A stretch of DNA of 9,432 nt, from the NCBI GenBank assembly GCA_001399705.1, contig LJCR01000049.1, positions 1 through 9,432 on the forward strand. Direction: 5' to 3'. This document shows, piece by piece, positions 1 through 5,506 of this stretch (positions within the stretch are counted from its first letter, which is position 1; every line of letters begins with the position of its first letter). This stretch comes from Kouleothrix aurantiaca. Its GTDB lineage: Bacteria > Chloroflexota > Chloroflexia > Chloroflexales > Roseiflexaceae. The position numbers and the translations under genes were made by a program. Below the pieces are notes generated by a model. The model was not told the DNA's origin and searched no databases. It saw nothing but the letters and a program-made list of their open reading frames with translations.

Positions 1-2
1 CA

Positions 3-119
3 GCCATAACTCTGCACCTCCGACCGTTCAAGCCTGAACCTGTCTACAACCGTCGGCTCAATCCGGTTCAATCATCACCCGCTGTTGCCATTCAACCGGT
101 GGTAGCCGAAAAGTGTTAG
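3..119 (+). CDS. possible 3' end of an unidentified ORF entering from the left edge
   Basis: This frame is open from the window edge to a TAG stop at 117-119, about 38 codons. The peptide is rich in proline and valine and resembles no family I recognise. It matters because the neighbouring hsdS frame loses recognisable homology in the same interval, so unrelated DNA may have been joined to the truncated hsdS here. The codon usage is neither clearly coding nor clearly non-coding. With so few codons and no start visible, this may simply be a chance open frame. Confidence 0.18.
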   Translation, partial: AITLHLRPFKPEPVYNRRLNPVQSSPAVAIQPVVAEKC

Positions 120-162
120 CTACTCAGTTAATGGTCTTGGTTTTGGCTCTAGCGAGTTCTAT

Positions 163-1152
163 GTGTTAAGGGCAGGCATGGATGTATTACCTGAATGGGT
201 ATACTTCTGTGTTTGCCATCCTATTTTTCGGGATAACGCGATTGCTCAGATGACAGGTACTGGCGGGTTGCAACGTGTTCCGCGTAGCTTTGTAGAAAAC
301 TTTCAAATCCCCCTCCCGCCGCTCGACATCCAGCGCGCAATCGTCGCAGAAATCGAGGGCTACCAGCGCGTCATCGACGGTGCCCGCGCCGTCCTCGACA
401 ACTACCGCCCGCACATTGCCATCGACGCAGCGTGGCCGATGACTAAATTAGAAGATATTTGCGAAACAATTACTGACGGCGATCATCAGCCGCCACCCAA
501 AGCACATAGCGGCGTTCCATTCGTAACGATTACGAACATTAATGATGACCATAAACTAGATTTTACAAAAACGTTCTTCGTTCCAGAAGCTTACTACGAT
601 AATTTACGAGATACACGCAGGCCAAGAAATGGGGATATTTTATATACAGTGACAGGCTCATATGGTATTCCCGTGTTAATTGACTCAGACGCTAGATTTT
701 GTTTTCAGCGTCACATTGCATTAATCCGAACAGGGCCACAAATTCTAAACACCTTTCTATGTTTCCTTTTTGAATCATCTTTCATGCTTCAACAAGCGCA
801 TGACTCTGCTACCGGTGTCGCACAAAAGACGGTATCTTTAAGCTCGCTACGCAATTTTAGTATCCCCCTTCCCCCGCTGGAAACGCAGCGCGCCATCGTC
901 GCAGAGATCGAAGCCGAGCAGCGGCTGGTCGCTGCCAATCGCGAACTGATCGCACGCTTCGAGCGCAAAATCCAGGCGGCGATTGCGCGCGTGTGGGGAG
1001 ATGAGGCGAACACGAGCCAAGGAGACACGAGACACGAGACGCGAGACGCGAGAGAAGGAGCAAATACGATACACGAGACGCGAGACGCGAGAGAAGAAGA
1101 CGCGAGCGTGCGCGAACAAGGGGAAGAGCGGCAGGCGGTGCTGGATTTGTAG
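163..1152 (+). CDS. hsdS: Type I restriction-modification specificity subunit HsdS, 5'-truncated
   Basis: HsdS gives a type I restriction-modification complex its DNA target, using two target-recognition domains (TRDs) joined by helical conserved regions and partnered with HsdM and HsdR. Counting from the GTG at 163, residues 1-48 are the end of TRD1 (TGTGGLQRVP, then NFQIPLPPL). Residues 49-90 are a conserved spacer (IPLPPLDIQRAIVAEIE). Residues 92-233 are TRD2, starting WPMTKLEDIC. Residues 234-281 are the second conserved region (IPLPPLETQRAIVAEIE). Residues 286-315 are a repeat-encoded tail. Homology is visible from about position 124 (NGLGFGSSEF), upstream of any good start. An in-frame TAG at 103-105 closes the frame, and no frame in 1-105 reads like TRD1. 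Full HsdS proteins are usually about 400 residues or more, so this is probably a remnant; a functional half-S subunit is less likely. TRD2 DNA is much more AT-rich than the flanking conserved regions. No hsdM or hsdR is visible here. Confidence 0.85.
   Translation: MLRAGMDVLPEWVYFCVCHPIFRDNAIAQMTGTGGLQRVPRSFVENFQIPLPPLDIQRAIVAEIEGYQRVIDGARAVLDNYRPHIAIDAAWPMTKLEDICETITDGDHQPPPKAHSGVPFVTITNINDDHKLDFTKTFFVPEAYYDNLRDTRRPRNGDILYTVTGSYGIPVLIDSDARFCFQRHIALIRTGPQILNTFLCFLFESSFMLQQAHDSATGVAQKTVSLSSLRNFSIPLPPLETQRAIVAEIEAEQRLVAANRELIARFERKIQAAIARVWGDEANTSQGDTRHETRDAREGANTIHETRDAREEDASVREQGEERQAVLDL
1032..1096 (+). repeat. 7-bp-period direct repeat inside the 3' end of hsdS (two 26-bp copies, 39-bp spacing)
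   Basis: An identical 26-bp segment occurs at 1032-1057 and 1071-1096. The offset of 39 bp keeps the reading frame. Each copy is built from 7-bp units of the form GAGACAC / GAGACGC, and the unit series starts slightly earlier, near 1021. In the hsdS frame it encodes HETRDARE twice. The tract has the same short-period style as the intergenic repeats elsewhere in the window, but here it is translated, forming a charged tail after the normal HsdS C-terminus. Confidence 0.85.
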
Positions 1153-1180
1153 AGCGGGATTGGGGCAATACCGTTACAAT

Positions 1181-1253
1181 AACCACCAAGACACCAAGAC
1201 ACCAAGATTTTCGAGTATTCTAAAGCTCTCCGTGCCTCTGTGCCTCTGTGGTT
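1181..1253. repeat. Dispersed intergenic inverted repeat of 8-bp units (CACCAAGA / GTGCCTCT type)
   Basis: The left arm at 1181-1206 is a run of ACACCAAG-type 8-bp units that starts AACCACCAAG. The right arm at 1228-1253 is a run of GTGCCTCT-type units that ends CTGTGGTT. The arms pair in inverted orientation at 18 of 26 positions around a 21-nt AT-rich loop, so the unit could fold as an imperfect stem. The right-arm words recur in the long tract at 4636-4850, which supports a dispersed family. It lies 28 bp after the hsdS stop. I see no ORF, terminal repeats or target duplication. Its function is unknown. Confidence 0.75.
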
Positions 1254-1352
1254 TTCGTTACCTCCCTAGTGCATTGTCAAGAAAGCGATGCAGAAATCAG
1301 GAAAGAACTCCCGCATTGTAATGACCAAACCCTATTCCCCATCCCCTAACCC

Positions 1353-1367
1353 TGCGCTGAAAGCGCA
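1353..1367 (-). terminator. small hairpin abutting the stop codon of the 121-aa gene
   Basis: TGCGCT at 1353-1358 and AGCGCA at 1362-1367 form a perfect 6-bp stem with a 3-nt loop, starting at the base after the TAG stop of the minus-strand gene. Downstream on the minus strand the sequence is G-rich (GGGTTAGGGG) rather than T-rich, so it lacks the U-tract of a normal intrinsic terminator. It could be an mRNA 3'-end stabiliser or coincidence. Confidence 0.3.
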
Positions 1368-1733
1368 CTAGTTGCGCCGTATATGTGCGTCGCTGCAATC
1401 GACAGAGACGAAGCCATATTCCTGGCCAAAAAAAGTATACAGTTTCACCGTTGCCTGGTATTGATGATTGACTAAAAATGGTTCGTACCCACAGCTCCCC
1501 TGGTCGCCAGTGCGTTGTATCTCATCGACATGGCGCGCTACAATCATCAACGGCTCAATCGAGCCGCCCACAAGTAAATCCGTTTGCTTCAGGGCATAGG
1601 CAGCAAAAGTTCGTTCTTCACCACTGTATTGCTCTACTCCCGATGTGATCGAAACCTTCGGCAACATAATTGCGCTGGCTGCTATCACAAGCAGAAGCGC
1701 CAGAACAACGAGAGCGACAGATATACGTCTCAT
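1368..1733 (-). CDS. Hypothetical small membrane-anchored or secreted protein, 121 aa
   Basis: I do not recognise the family. The ATG at 1733 gives a basic start (MRRIS), then a hydrophobic helix at residues 5-23, consistent with a signal anchor or uncleaved signal peptide, so the remaining roughly 95 residues should lie outside the membrane. The soluble part has two cysteines (C81 in GSCGY, C113 in VDCSD) that could form a disulfide, and an aromatic-rich end (LYTFFGQEYGFVSVDC). The ribosome binding site is weak (an AAGAGA stretch about 14 nt upstream). It has the same strand as the 652-aa gene, but a terminator and a MITE-like element lie between them, so it is probably transcribed separately. 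The MITE edge is only 22 bp from the start codon, so its promoter may lie partly in the element. Confidence 0.65.
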   Translation of the reverse strand: MRRISVALVVLALLLVIAASAIMLPKVSITSGVEQYSGEERTFAAYALKQTDLLVGGSIEPLMIVARHVDEIQRTGDQGSCGYEPFLVNHQYQATVKLYTFFGQEYGFVSVDCSDAHIRRN

Positions 1734-1754
1734 ACGATTTTGTGATCTCTTGCT

Positions 1755-1932
1755 TATGACTTACGCAGTTGCGCTATTTGGCATTCGAACGCTGTGTTTT
1801 CGCCTGCGGCAGCAAGGTAAAAACGATCATTTTTGTGTGCAGTTTTCTGCGCTACGCGCGGAAAACTGCACACAAAGAGAAAATCGAGTACCGCTCTGCC
1901 GAAGGCTCAGCAGACCAACTGCGTAAGTCGTA
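1755..1932. mobile_element. MITE-like element, 178 bp, with 17-bp TIRs and 5-bp TSD
   Basis: The terminal inverted repeats are 1755-1771 and 1916-1932, consensus TA(T/C)GACTTACGCAGTTG, matching at 16 of 17 positions. Each end is flanked by a direct TTGCT (1750-1754 and 1933-1937), as expected for a 5-bp target duplication. The element has no ORF of its own. Its core is a long hairpin at 1832-1876. The size, terminal repeats, duplication and lack of coding capacity fit a non-autonomous miniature element moved in trans by a transposase with matching ends; none is in the window. It sits between the terminator of the 652-aa gene and the start of the 121-aa gene. The exact boundary is uncertain by 1 bp because a T follows both TTGCT copies. 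Confidence 0.8.
1832..1876. repeat. Long perfect hairpin in the core of the MITE
   Basis: A 16-bp arm at 1832-1847 (TTTGTGTGCAGTTTTC) is exactly complementary to 1861-1876. After one non-Watson-Crick position (1848/1860) four more G-C pairs (1849-1852 with 1856-1859) close a 3-nt TAC loop. The result is a stem of about 21 positions. CGAT at 1824-1827 and ATCG at 1883-1886 extend the symmetry outward. Such a stem would form in RNA from either strand and could act as a transcription barrier or RNA processing site. Confidence 0.9.
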
Positions 1933-1956
1933 TTGCTTTAAAGTCGTGAACCTGTT

Positions 1957-2006
1957 ACACAAAAACATGAGTCGGAGGCGGCCAGGCCGCCCCCGACTTT
2001 TTGTGT
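1957..2006 (-). terminator. Strong bidirectional intrinsic terminator
   Basis: The core stem is AGTCGG (1970-1975) with CCGACT (1993-1998) and GGCGGCC (1977-1983) with GGCCGCC (1985-1991), broken only by an A/C mismatch. An outer pair, ACACAAAAA (1957-1965) with TTTTTGTGT (1998-2006), supplies a T-run on each side. Read on the minus strand it follows the stop of the 652-aa gene by about 31 bp and leads into TTTTT after a 4-nt spacer. On the + strand TTTTT follows directly. It should end transcription of the 652-aa gene and shield the 121-aa gene from read-through. Confidence 0.8.
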
Positions 2007-2029
2007 GGTGCCGCACACAGGCAAGGGTA

Positions 2030-3988
2030 TTATCTCGGTATCCACGCAAGCGCATCGAAACCGATCTGTGTGCCACACGATGGCGTCTCGCCAGTCGCAT
2101 CTGTCAGCCGAACATACCCGCCATTACCCGCAGCAAAAGAATACGTGCCTAAGCTAACCCACTGATCGTAGTAAGGAAGCTGCGAGAGCGTGACAATCGA
2201 AGTTCCATACTGATGATGGATTTCATATTTCGCGCTGGTTGTGTTTGTATGGTAGTTAGGGATGTATGCAATAACCTGGTAATTGCGGCCAGCCAGTAGG
2301 TTAGGTCGCCATTCGGCCCAGCTATCGACAACATTGCCATTGACACACGTCCAGTACATATGGTTTCCGGCTCCGCGAGACCAATCATCCCACCAGTACG
2401 CGCCGCCCTTCGTGAAGCCAGCCCCCATTTCGTCTACCACTATTGGTTGCGTTGCTACATAGCGTTGCCAGCGAACCTGAGCTATCGCCTGCCCGCCATT
2501 CTCAAAATACTCGATTTTGACTTTATGCGTACCGGCGCTCATTCTGTGATTGAATGTATACTGGGTTGGCGACTGATCAAACCACTTGTCGAGGATCAAG
2601 CCATCGTCAACCCAAATGCGAACACCATCGTCAACATAGGCCGTGAAAGTATAGTCATCGTCGGCAAAGTAAAAGTTACCTTCCCAGCGCGCAGAGAAAT
2701 TATCATTTGGAACATCGTAGGATGGCCCGCCATAGCCCCAGTTCTTATTTACCGATCCTTCGCAGCGCGAGAATCTTGGATCGCCTTCAAGCGCGCGATT
2801 ATTGAAATACTGTGCGAGAAATACCGCGCACGATGATGCCGTGCGTGCCCACCACCACCTCGTGCCCGGGACACTATAGCTCCAAGCGGGTACGAGCGTT
2901 CGGCTTTCATCACCAAAACTGCACCAGGTTGAATAACACAACGATGGAGTTCTATGGCCAAGTTGCCCGCTGAGCCTGAATTTATCAGTATCGACATTGC
3001 CGTCTTTCGTACGAATGTATGTGTAGTGCCATGTGTTCGCGGTTAGTTTATCGGCCTGTGCCGCGCCAATAGTATATGCCAGCTCGTCGCGTTCACAACT
3101 CACATAGTTTGCGGCAAAACGCGTGTCTAGGTAGGGCTTTGATTCGGCGGGCCATGTGGTTGCAGCATATTCGACAATGGGAAAACATCCAGGGTAGCCT
3201 GAGTCGCTCCCATTCAGGTAGGTGCCATCGTTATTGTAGTTATATAAAAAGAAATCGTGCTCGTATGTTTGATTGCTGGAAAATGGTATCTCATCCCACC
3301 ACATCCACTGGTAGGAATAGCGACCGCCATTTGGATGTGGGTAGGTATACGAAACACCTACTTCTGGATTCCATCGTGAGGTATCTGCGGTGCTTGCGGT
3401 ATCTGGTTTCTGTGCAGCATCAGCCGAGCCTTGCTCAGCCTGAGGTTTTCTTTCAGATAGTGCTTTTTCGTCGGCGGTCGTTGCGATTGCTTCTGGGGTA
3501 TCGGCAATTAGCTGATTGATAGTATTCGCATCGCCCCGTAACAGCATCTTTGATATCGTTATAATTTTTGCCTGTTGCTGAAATTCTGCCGAACTAACAG
3601 CTTTCGCCTGAGTTTCCATTGTATTCTGAAGCTCAGCAGAATGTTTTTCAGCAAAATTTGGCGTCTTCTCTATTGGCGATGAAATATCGGCAAAAAAGGC
3701 CATACGCTGGTCGGCATAGTTTTGCTCGATTTGTGTGGCATTGGTATGCGGGGGAACCACATAAAAATCATGCAGTGGCTGGCTGCCAATCAGAAAATCT
3801 GCCTCGACCATAAGTATCGTGACTCTGTTTTTGATTGCAGACTGAAGCGCTTGTTGAATCGGGACGGGTTGTTTCAATGTGATGGATGCGAGGACAGTTT
3901 TACCAGCACCCGATGGTTGTGCAGCGGCCGAGGGAGTACCGGCCAGAATCATAACGAGCAGGAAGGCTATACGGATGGCGTTACGCAT
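2030..3988 (-). CDS. Secreted PA14-domain and golvesin-like C-terminal domain protein, 652 aa
   Basis: Start ATG at 3988 is preferred because GAGGAG lies 5 nt upstream and the protein then opens with a textbook signal peptide (MRNAIRIAFLLVMILAG, cleavage after about SAAA-23). A TTG 18 bp further up is less likely. Residues about 30-80 form a small alpha/beta-looking domain I cannot name. Residues 90-205 are helical, then a low-complexity Ala/Glu/Thr linker. Residues 205-380 are an aromatic- and cysteine-rich region without a recognised family. Residues 389-508 are a PA14 domain (FLAQYFNN, NFSARWEG, YVDDGVRIWVDD), a beta-barrel that usually binds glycans. Residues 515-652 resemble the golvesin/xanthan-lyase carbohydrate-binding-like domain (AEWRPNL, AKYEIHHQYG, VSLGTYSF, DALAWIPR). 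No catalytic motif is visible. I infer an extracellular surface- or polysaccharide-binding protein. Its DNA is less GC-rich than that of the kinase gene. Confidence 0.85.
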   Translation of the reverse strand: MRNAIRIAFLLVMILAGTPSAAAQPSGAGKTVLASITLKQPVPIQQALQSAIKNRVTILMVEADFLIGSQPLHDFYVVPPHTNATQIEQNYADQRMAFFADISSPIEKTPNFAEKHSAELQNTMETQAKAVSSAEFQQQAKIITISKMLLRGDANTINQLIADTPEAIATTADEKALSERKPQAEQGSADAAQKPDTASTADTSRWNPEVGVSYTYPHPNGGRYSYQWMWWDEIPFSSNQTYEHDFFLYNYNNDGTYLNGSDSGYPGCFPIVEYAATTWPAESKPYLDTRFAANYVSCERDELAYTIGAAQADKLTANTWHYTYIRTKDGNVDTDKFRLSGQLGHRTPSLCYSTWCSFGDESRTLVPAWSYSVPGTRWWWARTASSCAVFLAQYFNNRALEGDPRFSRCEGSVNKNWGYGGPSYDVPNDNFSARWEGNFYFADDDYTFTAYVDDGVRIWVDDGLILDKWFDQSPTQYTFNHRMSAGTHKVKIEYFENGGQAIAQVRWQRYVATQPIVVDEMGAGFTKGGAYWWDDWSRGAGNHMYWTCVNGNVVDSWAEWRPNLLAGRNYQVIAYIPNYHTNTTSAKYEIHHQYGTSIVTLSQLPYYDQWVSLGTYSFAAGNGGYVRLTDATGETPSCGTQIGFDALAWIPR

Positions 3989-4030
3989 ACTGGCTCCTCG
4001 CTGCAACTAAGCAACACATATCACACGATG

Positions 4031-4058
4031 ATTATGCAATTGAAGAGAAAGGACTAAA
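4031..4058 (-). promoter_or_regulatory. possible promoter of the 652-aa gene
   Basis: Read on the minus strand, TTTAGT (4058-4053) and CATAAT (4036-4031) are separated by 16 nt and lie about 43 bp before the start codon. The -10-like box matches the consensus at five of six positions; the -35-like box is poor. The call rests on position and AT content only. Confidence 0.25.
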
Positions 4059-4093
4059 CTTTGTTCGAGGCAGAATAAACTAATTGGAAACAG

Positions 4094-4103
4094 CGGTTAA
4101 CCG
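4094..4103. promoter_or_regulatory. CGGTTAACCG palindrome, possible operator
   Basis: A perfect 10-bp palindrome lies about 106 bp upstream of the 652-aa gene. The symmetry continues imperfectly outward as GGAA...TTCC. It may be an operator for that gene, but no regulator is encoded nearby and single 10-bp palindromes occur by chance. Confidence 0.22.
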
Positions 4104-4257
4104 TGTTCCCAACAGTGTATGCCATCGGCAGCAAGCTTAGTGACGTTTGCGTAAATTGGGTAACTAAATGCTTTTGTAGTATAGCATAGCTGTCAATAAA
4201 AATACAGTAAAACTTATACTCATTACGCTGGAAGAAAAGTTTTTTATACAACGGGCA

Positions 4258-4321
4258 AGCTTCCAGGAAGCTCATCTGGCTACCGTGTTGAAGCAAAACT
4301 GGCTTTAGCTTCCTGGAAGCT
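4258..4321. repeat. Two mutually inverted 15-bp palindromes (AGCTTCC-W-GGAAGCT)
   Basis: AGCTTCCAGGAAGCT at 4258-4272 and AGCTTCCTGGAAGCT at 4307-4321 are each near-perfect palindromes and exact reverse complements of each other, with centres 49 bp apart. The second extends to a 19-bp palindrome (TTAGCTTCC-T-GGAAGCTAA, 4305-4323). They could be paired operator sites for a dimeric regulator, or the two arms of one hairpin with a 34-nt loop. They sit in an AT-rich gene-free stretch. The function is not identifiable. Confidence 0.6.
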
Positions 4322-4639
4322 AAGTACAAGGAAATTTATTTTCCAGAGTACTCATTGTAAGCGCGTCGTTTATTTGGTATTGTGGTGTCGAACTGCCAAC
4401 ATTCGGAAAAGAACATATAATGGACTGAACCGTCGTATAGTTTGTGTTGGAAGGGTTGACCACTTTACCTCGCCCAGGCGTCGCAATGAGTAGCGCACCC
4501 TTCGATACGTCCCGATGGGCCTATTCAGGATGCGCCAGCAATTTGCGTACGCGGCACGCCCGGCCGTGAACCACCGGGCTAACATCACGAAGCCCACTGG
4601 CGCGGGCTGGTCACCGGGCACATTCCTCACATCTTCGTG

Positions 4640-4785
4640 CCTCCGCGCCTCCGTGGTAAAGCTGCCCTTCGTCGTTCGTCCTCCGTCCTTCGTCGTTCGT
4701 ACCTCCGCGCCTCCGTGGTAAAGCTATCCTTCGTCGTTCGTCCTCCGTCCTTCGTCGTTCGTACCTCGGTGCCTCCGTGGTTTTC
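4640..4785. repeat. Tandem repeat, 62-bp unit, two full copies plus a partial third
   Basis: Copies start at 4640, 4702 and 4764. The first two match at 60 of 62 positions, differing only at GC versus AT after AAAGCT. The third keeps only the opening words before diverging. Each unit is itself made of 7-8-bp sub-repeats such as CCTCCGTGG, CCTTCGT and CGTTCGT. The CCTCCG...CCGTGG words match the right arm of the inverted repeat at 1228-1253. Open frames running through the tract are repeat artefacts. Confidence 0.9.
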
Positions 4786-4850
4786 CTCAACCCCTCAAAC
4801 CTTCGTGCCTTCGTGGTTTGGTTCCCCCAAACCTCCGTGCCTCTGTGGTT
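4786..4850. repeat. Degenerate continuation of the CGTGCCTyyGTGG repeat tract
   Basis: After the 62-bp copies, the words CCTTCGTGCCTTCGTGGTT (from 4800) and CCTCCGTGCCTCTGTGGTT (from 4832) continue the family as isolated degenerate copies separated by short spacers containing CAAACC. The tract ends within a few bases of the stop codon of the minus-strand TIMP-like gene at 4854, so it forms that gene's 3' untranslated region. Confidence 0.75.
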
Positions 4851-4853
4851 TGG

Positions 4854-5435
4854 TCAACTCTTTTTTCGCAACACCAGCGCGCCAATCAGCAGAGCCAGCC
4901 CAGCGCCAAATATCAGCGCCAAATTCCGCATTGCGCCACTATCTGGCGTATTCGCTGCCGCCGTTGGCGTGGCTGCGGCGGGCGGTGATCCTTTTGGCAC
5001 AGTGCCGCTGCCCAGCGCGGCAAAGTCTTCCGCGCTTTGCGGGTCGGCGGTGGCGCGCGTGCGGCCACACAAGCCAGTCCTAAGCTGCGCTGCTGGCCCG
5101 CTTGCATACACAAGGTACTCCTGCTTCAGCTCAAACGGAAAGCCGCAGCTTGCGCCGTCGCGCGCGGTGGTCACCACAAGCTGCGTATACGCCGGCCCCT
5201 TCCACACATCGCCAACCGCAAACGTCACGCGCTTGGGGTCGGCGCTGCTGACAACCTCGCCGCCGGGCACATCTATCGCCACCACCGTGCCGCGAAACAC
5301 CGCCGAGGCCGCATCCAGCGAGATGTGCGGCGAGGGCGCTTCCGCGCAGGAACATGCAAACGCGCTGGGTGGCGCAAGCAAGCACAGGCCGCCGCAAACA
5401 AGCACAGTCACCGCAGCGCGGAACAAGTGCATCAT
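4854..5435 (-). CDS. Exported, membrane-anchored protein with TIMP/NTR-like domain, 193 aa
   Basis: Start ATG at 5435 is chosen because AAAGGGAG lies 6 nt upstream and the signal peptide begins there; a frame extension upstream adds 15 residues with no leader character. Residues 1-27 are a signal peptide ending SAFA, with likely cleavage before C28. The mature protein would start CSCAEAPSP, then ASAVFRGTVVAI, DVWKG, SCGFPF and LCGRT. A Cys-X-Cys start, the AVFRGTV strand and two later cysteines (C97, C123) match the tissue-inhibitor-of-metalloproteinase-like (NTR/OB-fold) proteins seen in many bacteria; in animal TIMPs the free N-terminal cysteine chelates the protease zinc. Residues 142-167 are a Pro/Ala/Thr linker. 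Residues 170-189 form a transmembrane helix, then RKKS. The domain should face outward, anchored at the C-terminus. Whether it inhibits proteases is unknown. It is divergent from the kinase. Confidence 0.75.
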   Translation of the reverse strand: MMHLFRAAVTVLVCGGLCLLAPPSAFACSCAEAPSPHISLDAASAVFRGTVVAIDVPGGEVVSSADPKRVTFAVGDVWKGPAYTQLVVTTARDGASCGFPFELKQEYLVYASGPAAQLRTGLCGRTRATADPQSAEDFAALGSGTVPKGSPPAAATPTAAANTPDSGAMRNLALIFGAGLALLIGALVLRKKS

Positions 5436-5451
5436 CGCAAACTCCCTTTTA

Positions 5452-5465
5452 GTTGCAGGTTGCAG
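5452..5465. repeat. short tandem GTTGCAG repeat
   Basis: Two exact 7-bp GTTGCAG copies are followed by a degenerate third (GTGCAAA). They lie just upstream of the ribosome binding site of the TIMP-like gene, inside its probable 5' leader. Confidence 0.6.
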
Positions 5466-5506
5466 GTGCAAAACCCCCAACCCTTTTGCGCCAGATTGCT
5501 GACTCT

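Larger units (their letters stand above)
3989..4635. other. Long gene-free interval upstream of the 652-aa gene
   Basis: About 650 bp without a convincing gene. The first part, to about 4350, is AT-rich and holds the possible promoter and palindromes listed separately. The second part turns GC-rich and has short GC hairpins: GCCCGG 4558-4563 with CCGGGC 4574-4579, and AGCCC 4591-4595 with GGGCT 4604-4608. Small open frames exist on both strands (for example minus 4370-4630), but they lack ribosome binding sites and recognisable sequence. The GC-rich part could be a decayed gene or a repetitive palindromic unit. Confidence 0.6.

Noticed and set aside
1..105. Possible in-frame continuation of hsdS upstream
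   Set aside because: Stops at 7-9 and 103-105 interrupt the frame, and none of the three forward translations resembles an HsdS TRD1.
983..1321. 112-codon plus-strand frame through the short-period repeat
   Set aside because: An out-of-frame reading of the hsdS 3' end; the ETRDTRRETRE pattern is only the 7-bp repeat translated in another frame.
2360..2836. 158-codon plus-strand frame opposite the PA14 gene
   Set aside because: It is antisense to the conserved PA14 and golvesin-like domains and has no coding evidence of its own.
4054..4329. 91-codon minus-strand frame in the AT-rich interval
   Set aside because: It begins with TTG inside a palindrome, has no ribosome binding site, and the peptide is not family-like.
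4370..4630. 86-codon minus-strand frame in the GC-rich part of the gene-free interval
   Set aside because: No ribosome binding site, very basic composition and no motif; considered as a decayed transposase or intron fragment but nothing supports either.
4640..4850. Possible CRISPR array
   Set aside because: The repeat is contiguous with a 62-bp period made of sub-repeats, there are no unique spacers, and no cas gene is near.
4777..5502. 241-codon plus-strand frame over the TIMP-like gene
   Set aside because: It starts in the repeat tract and is antisense to a gene with a signal peptide, ribosome binding site and membrane anchor.
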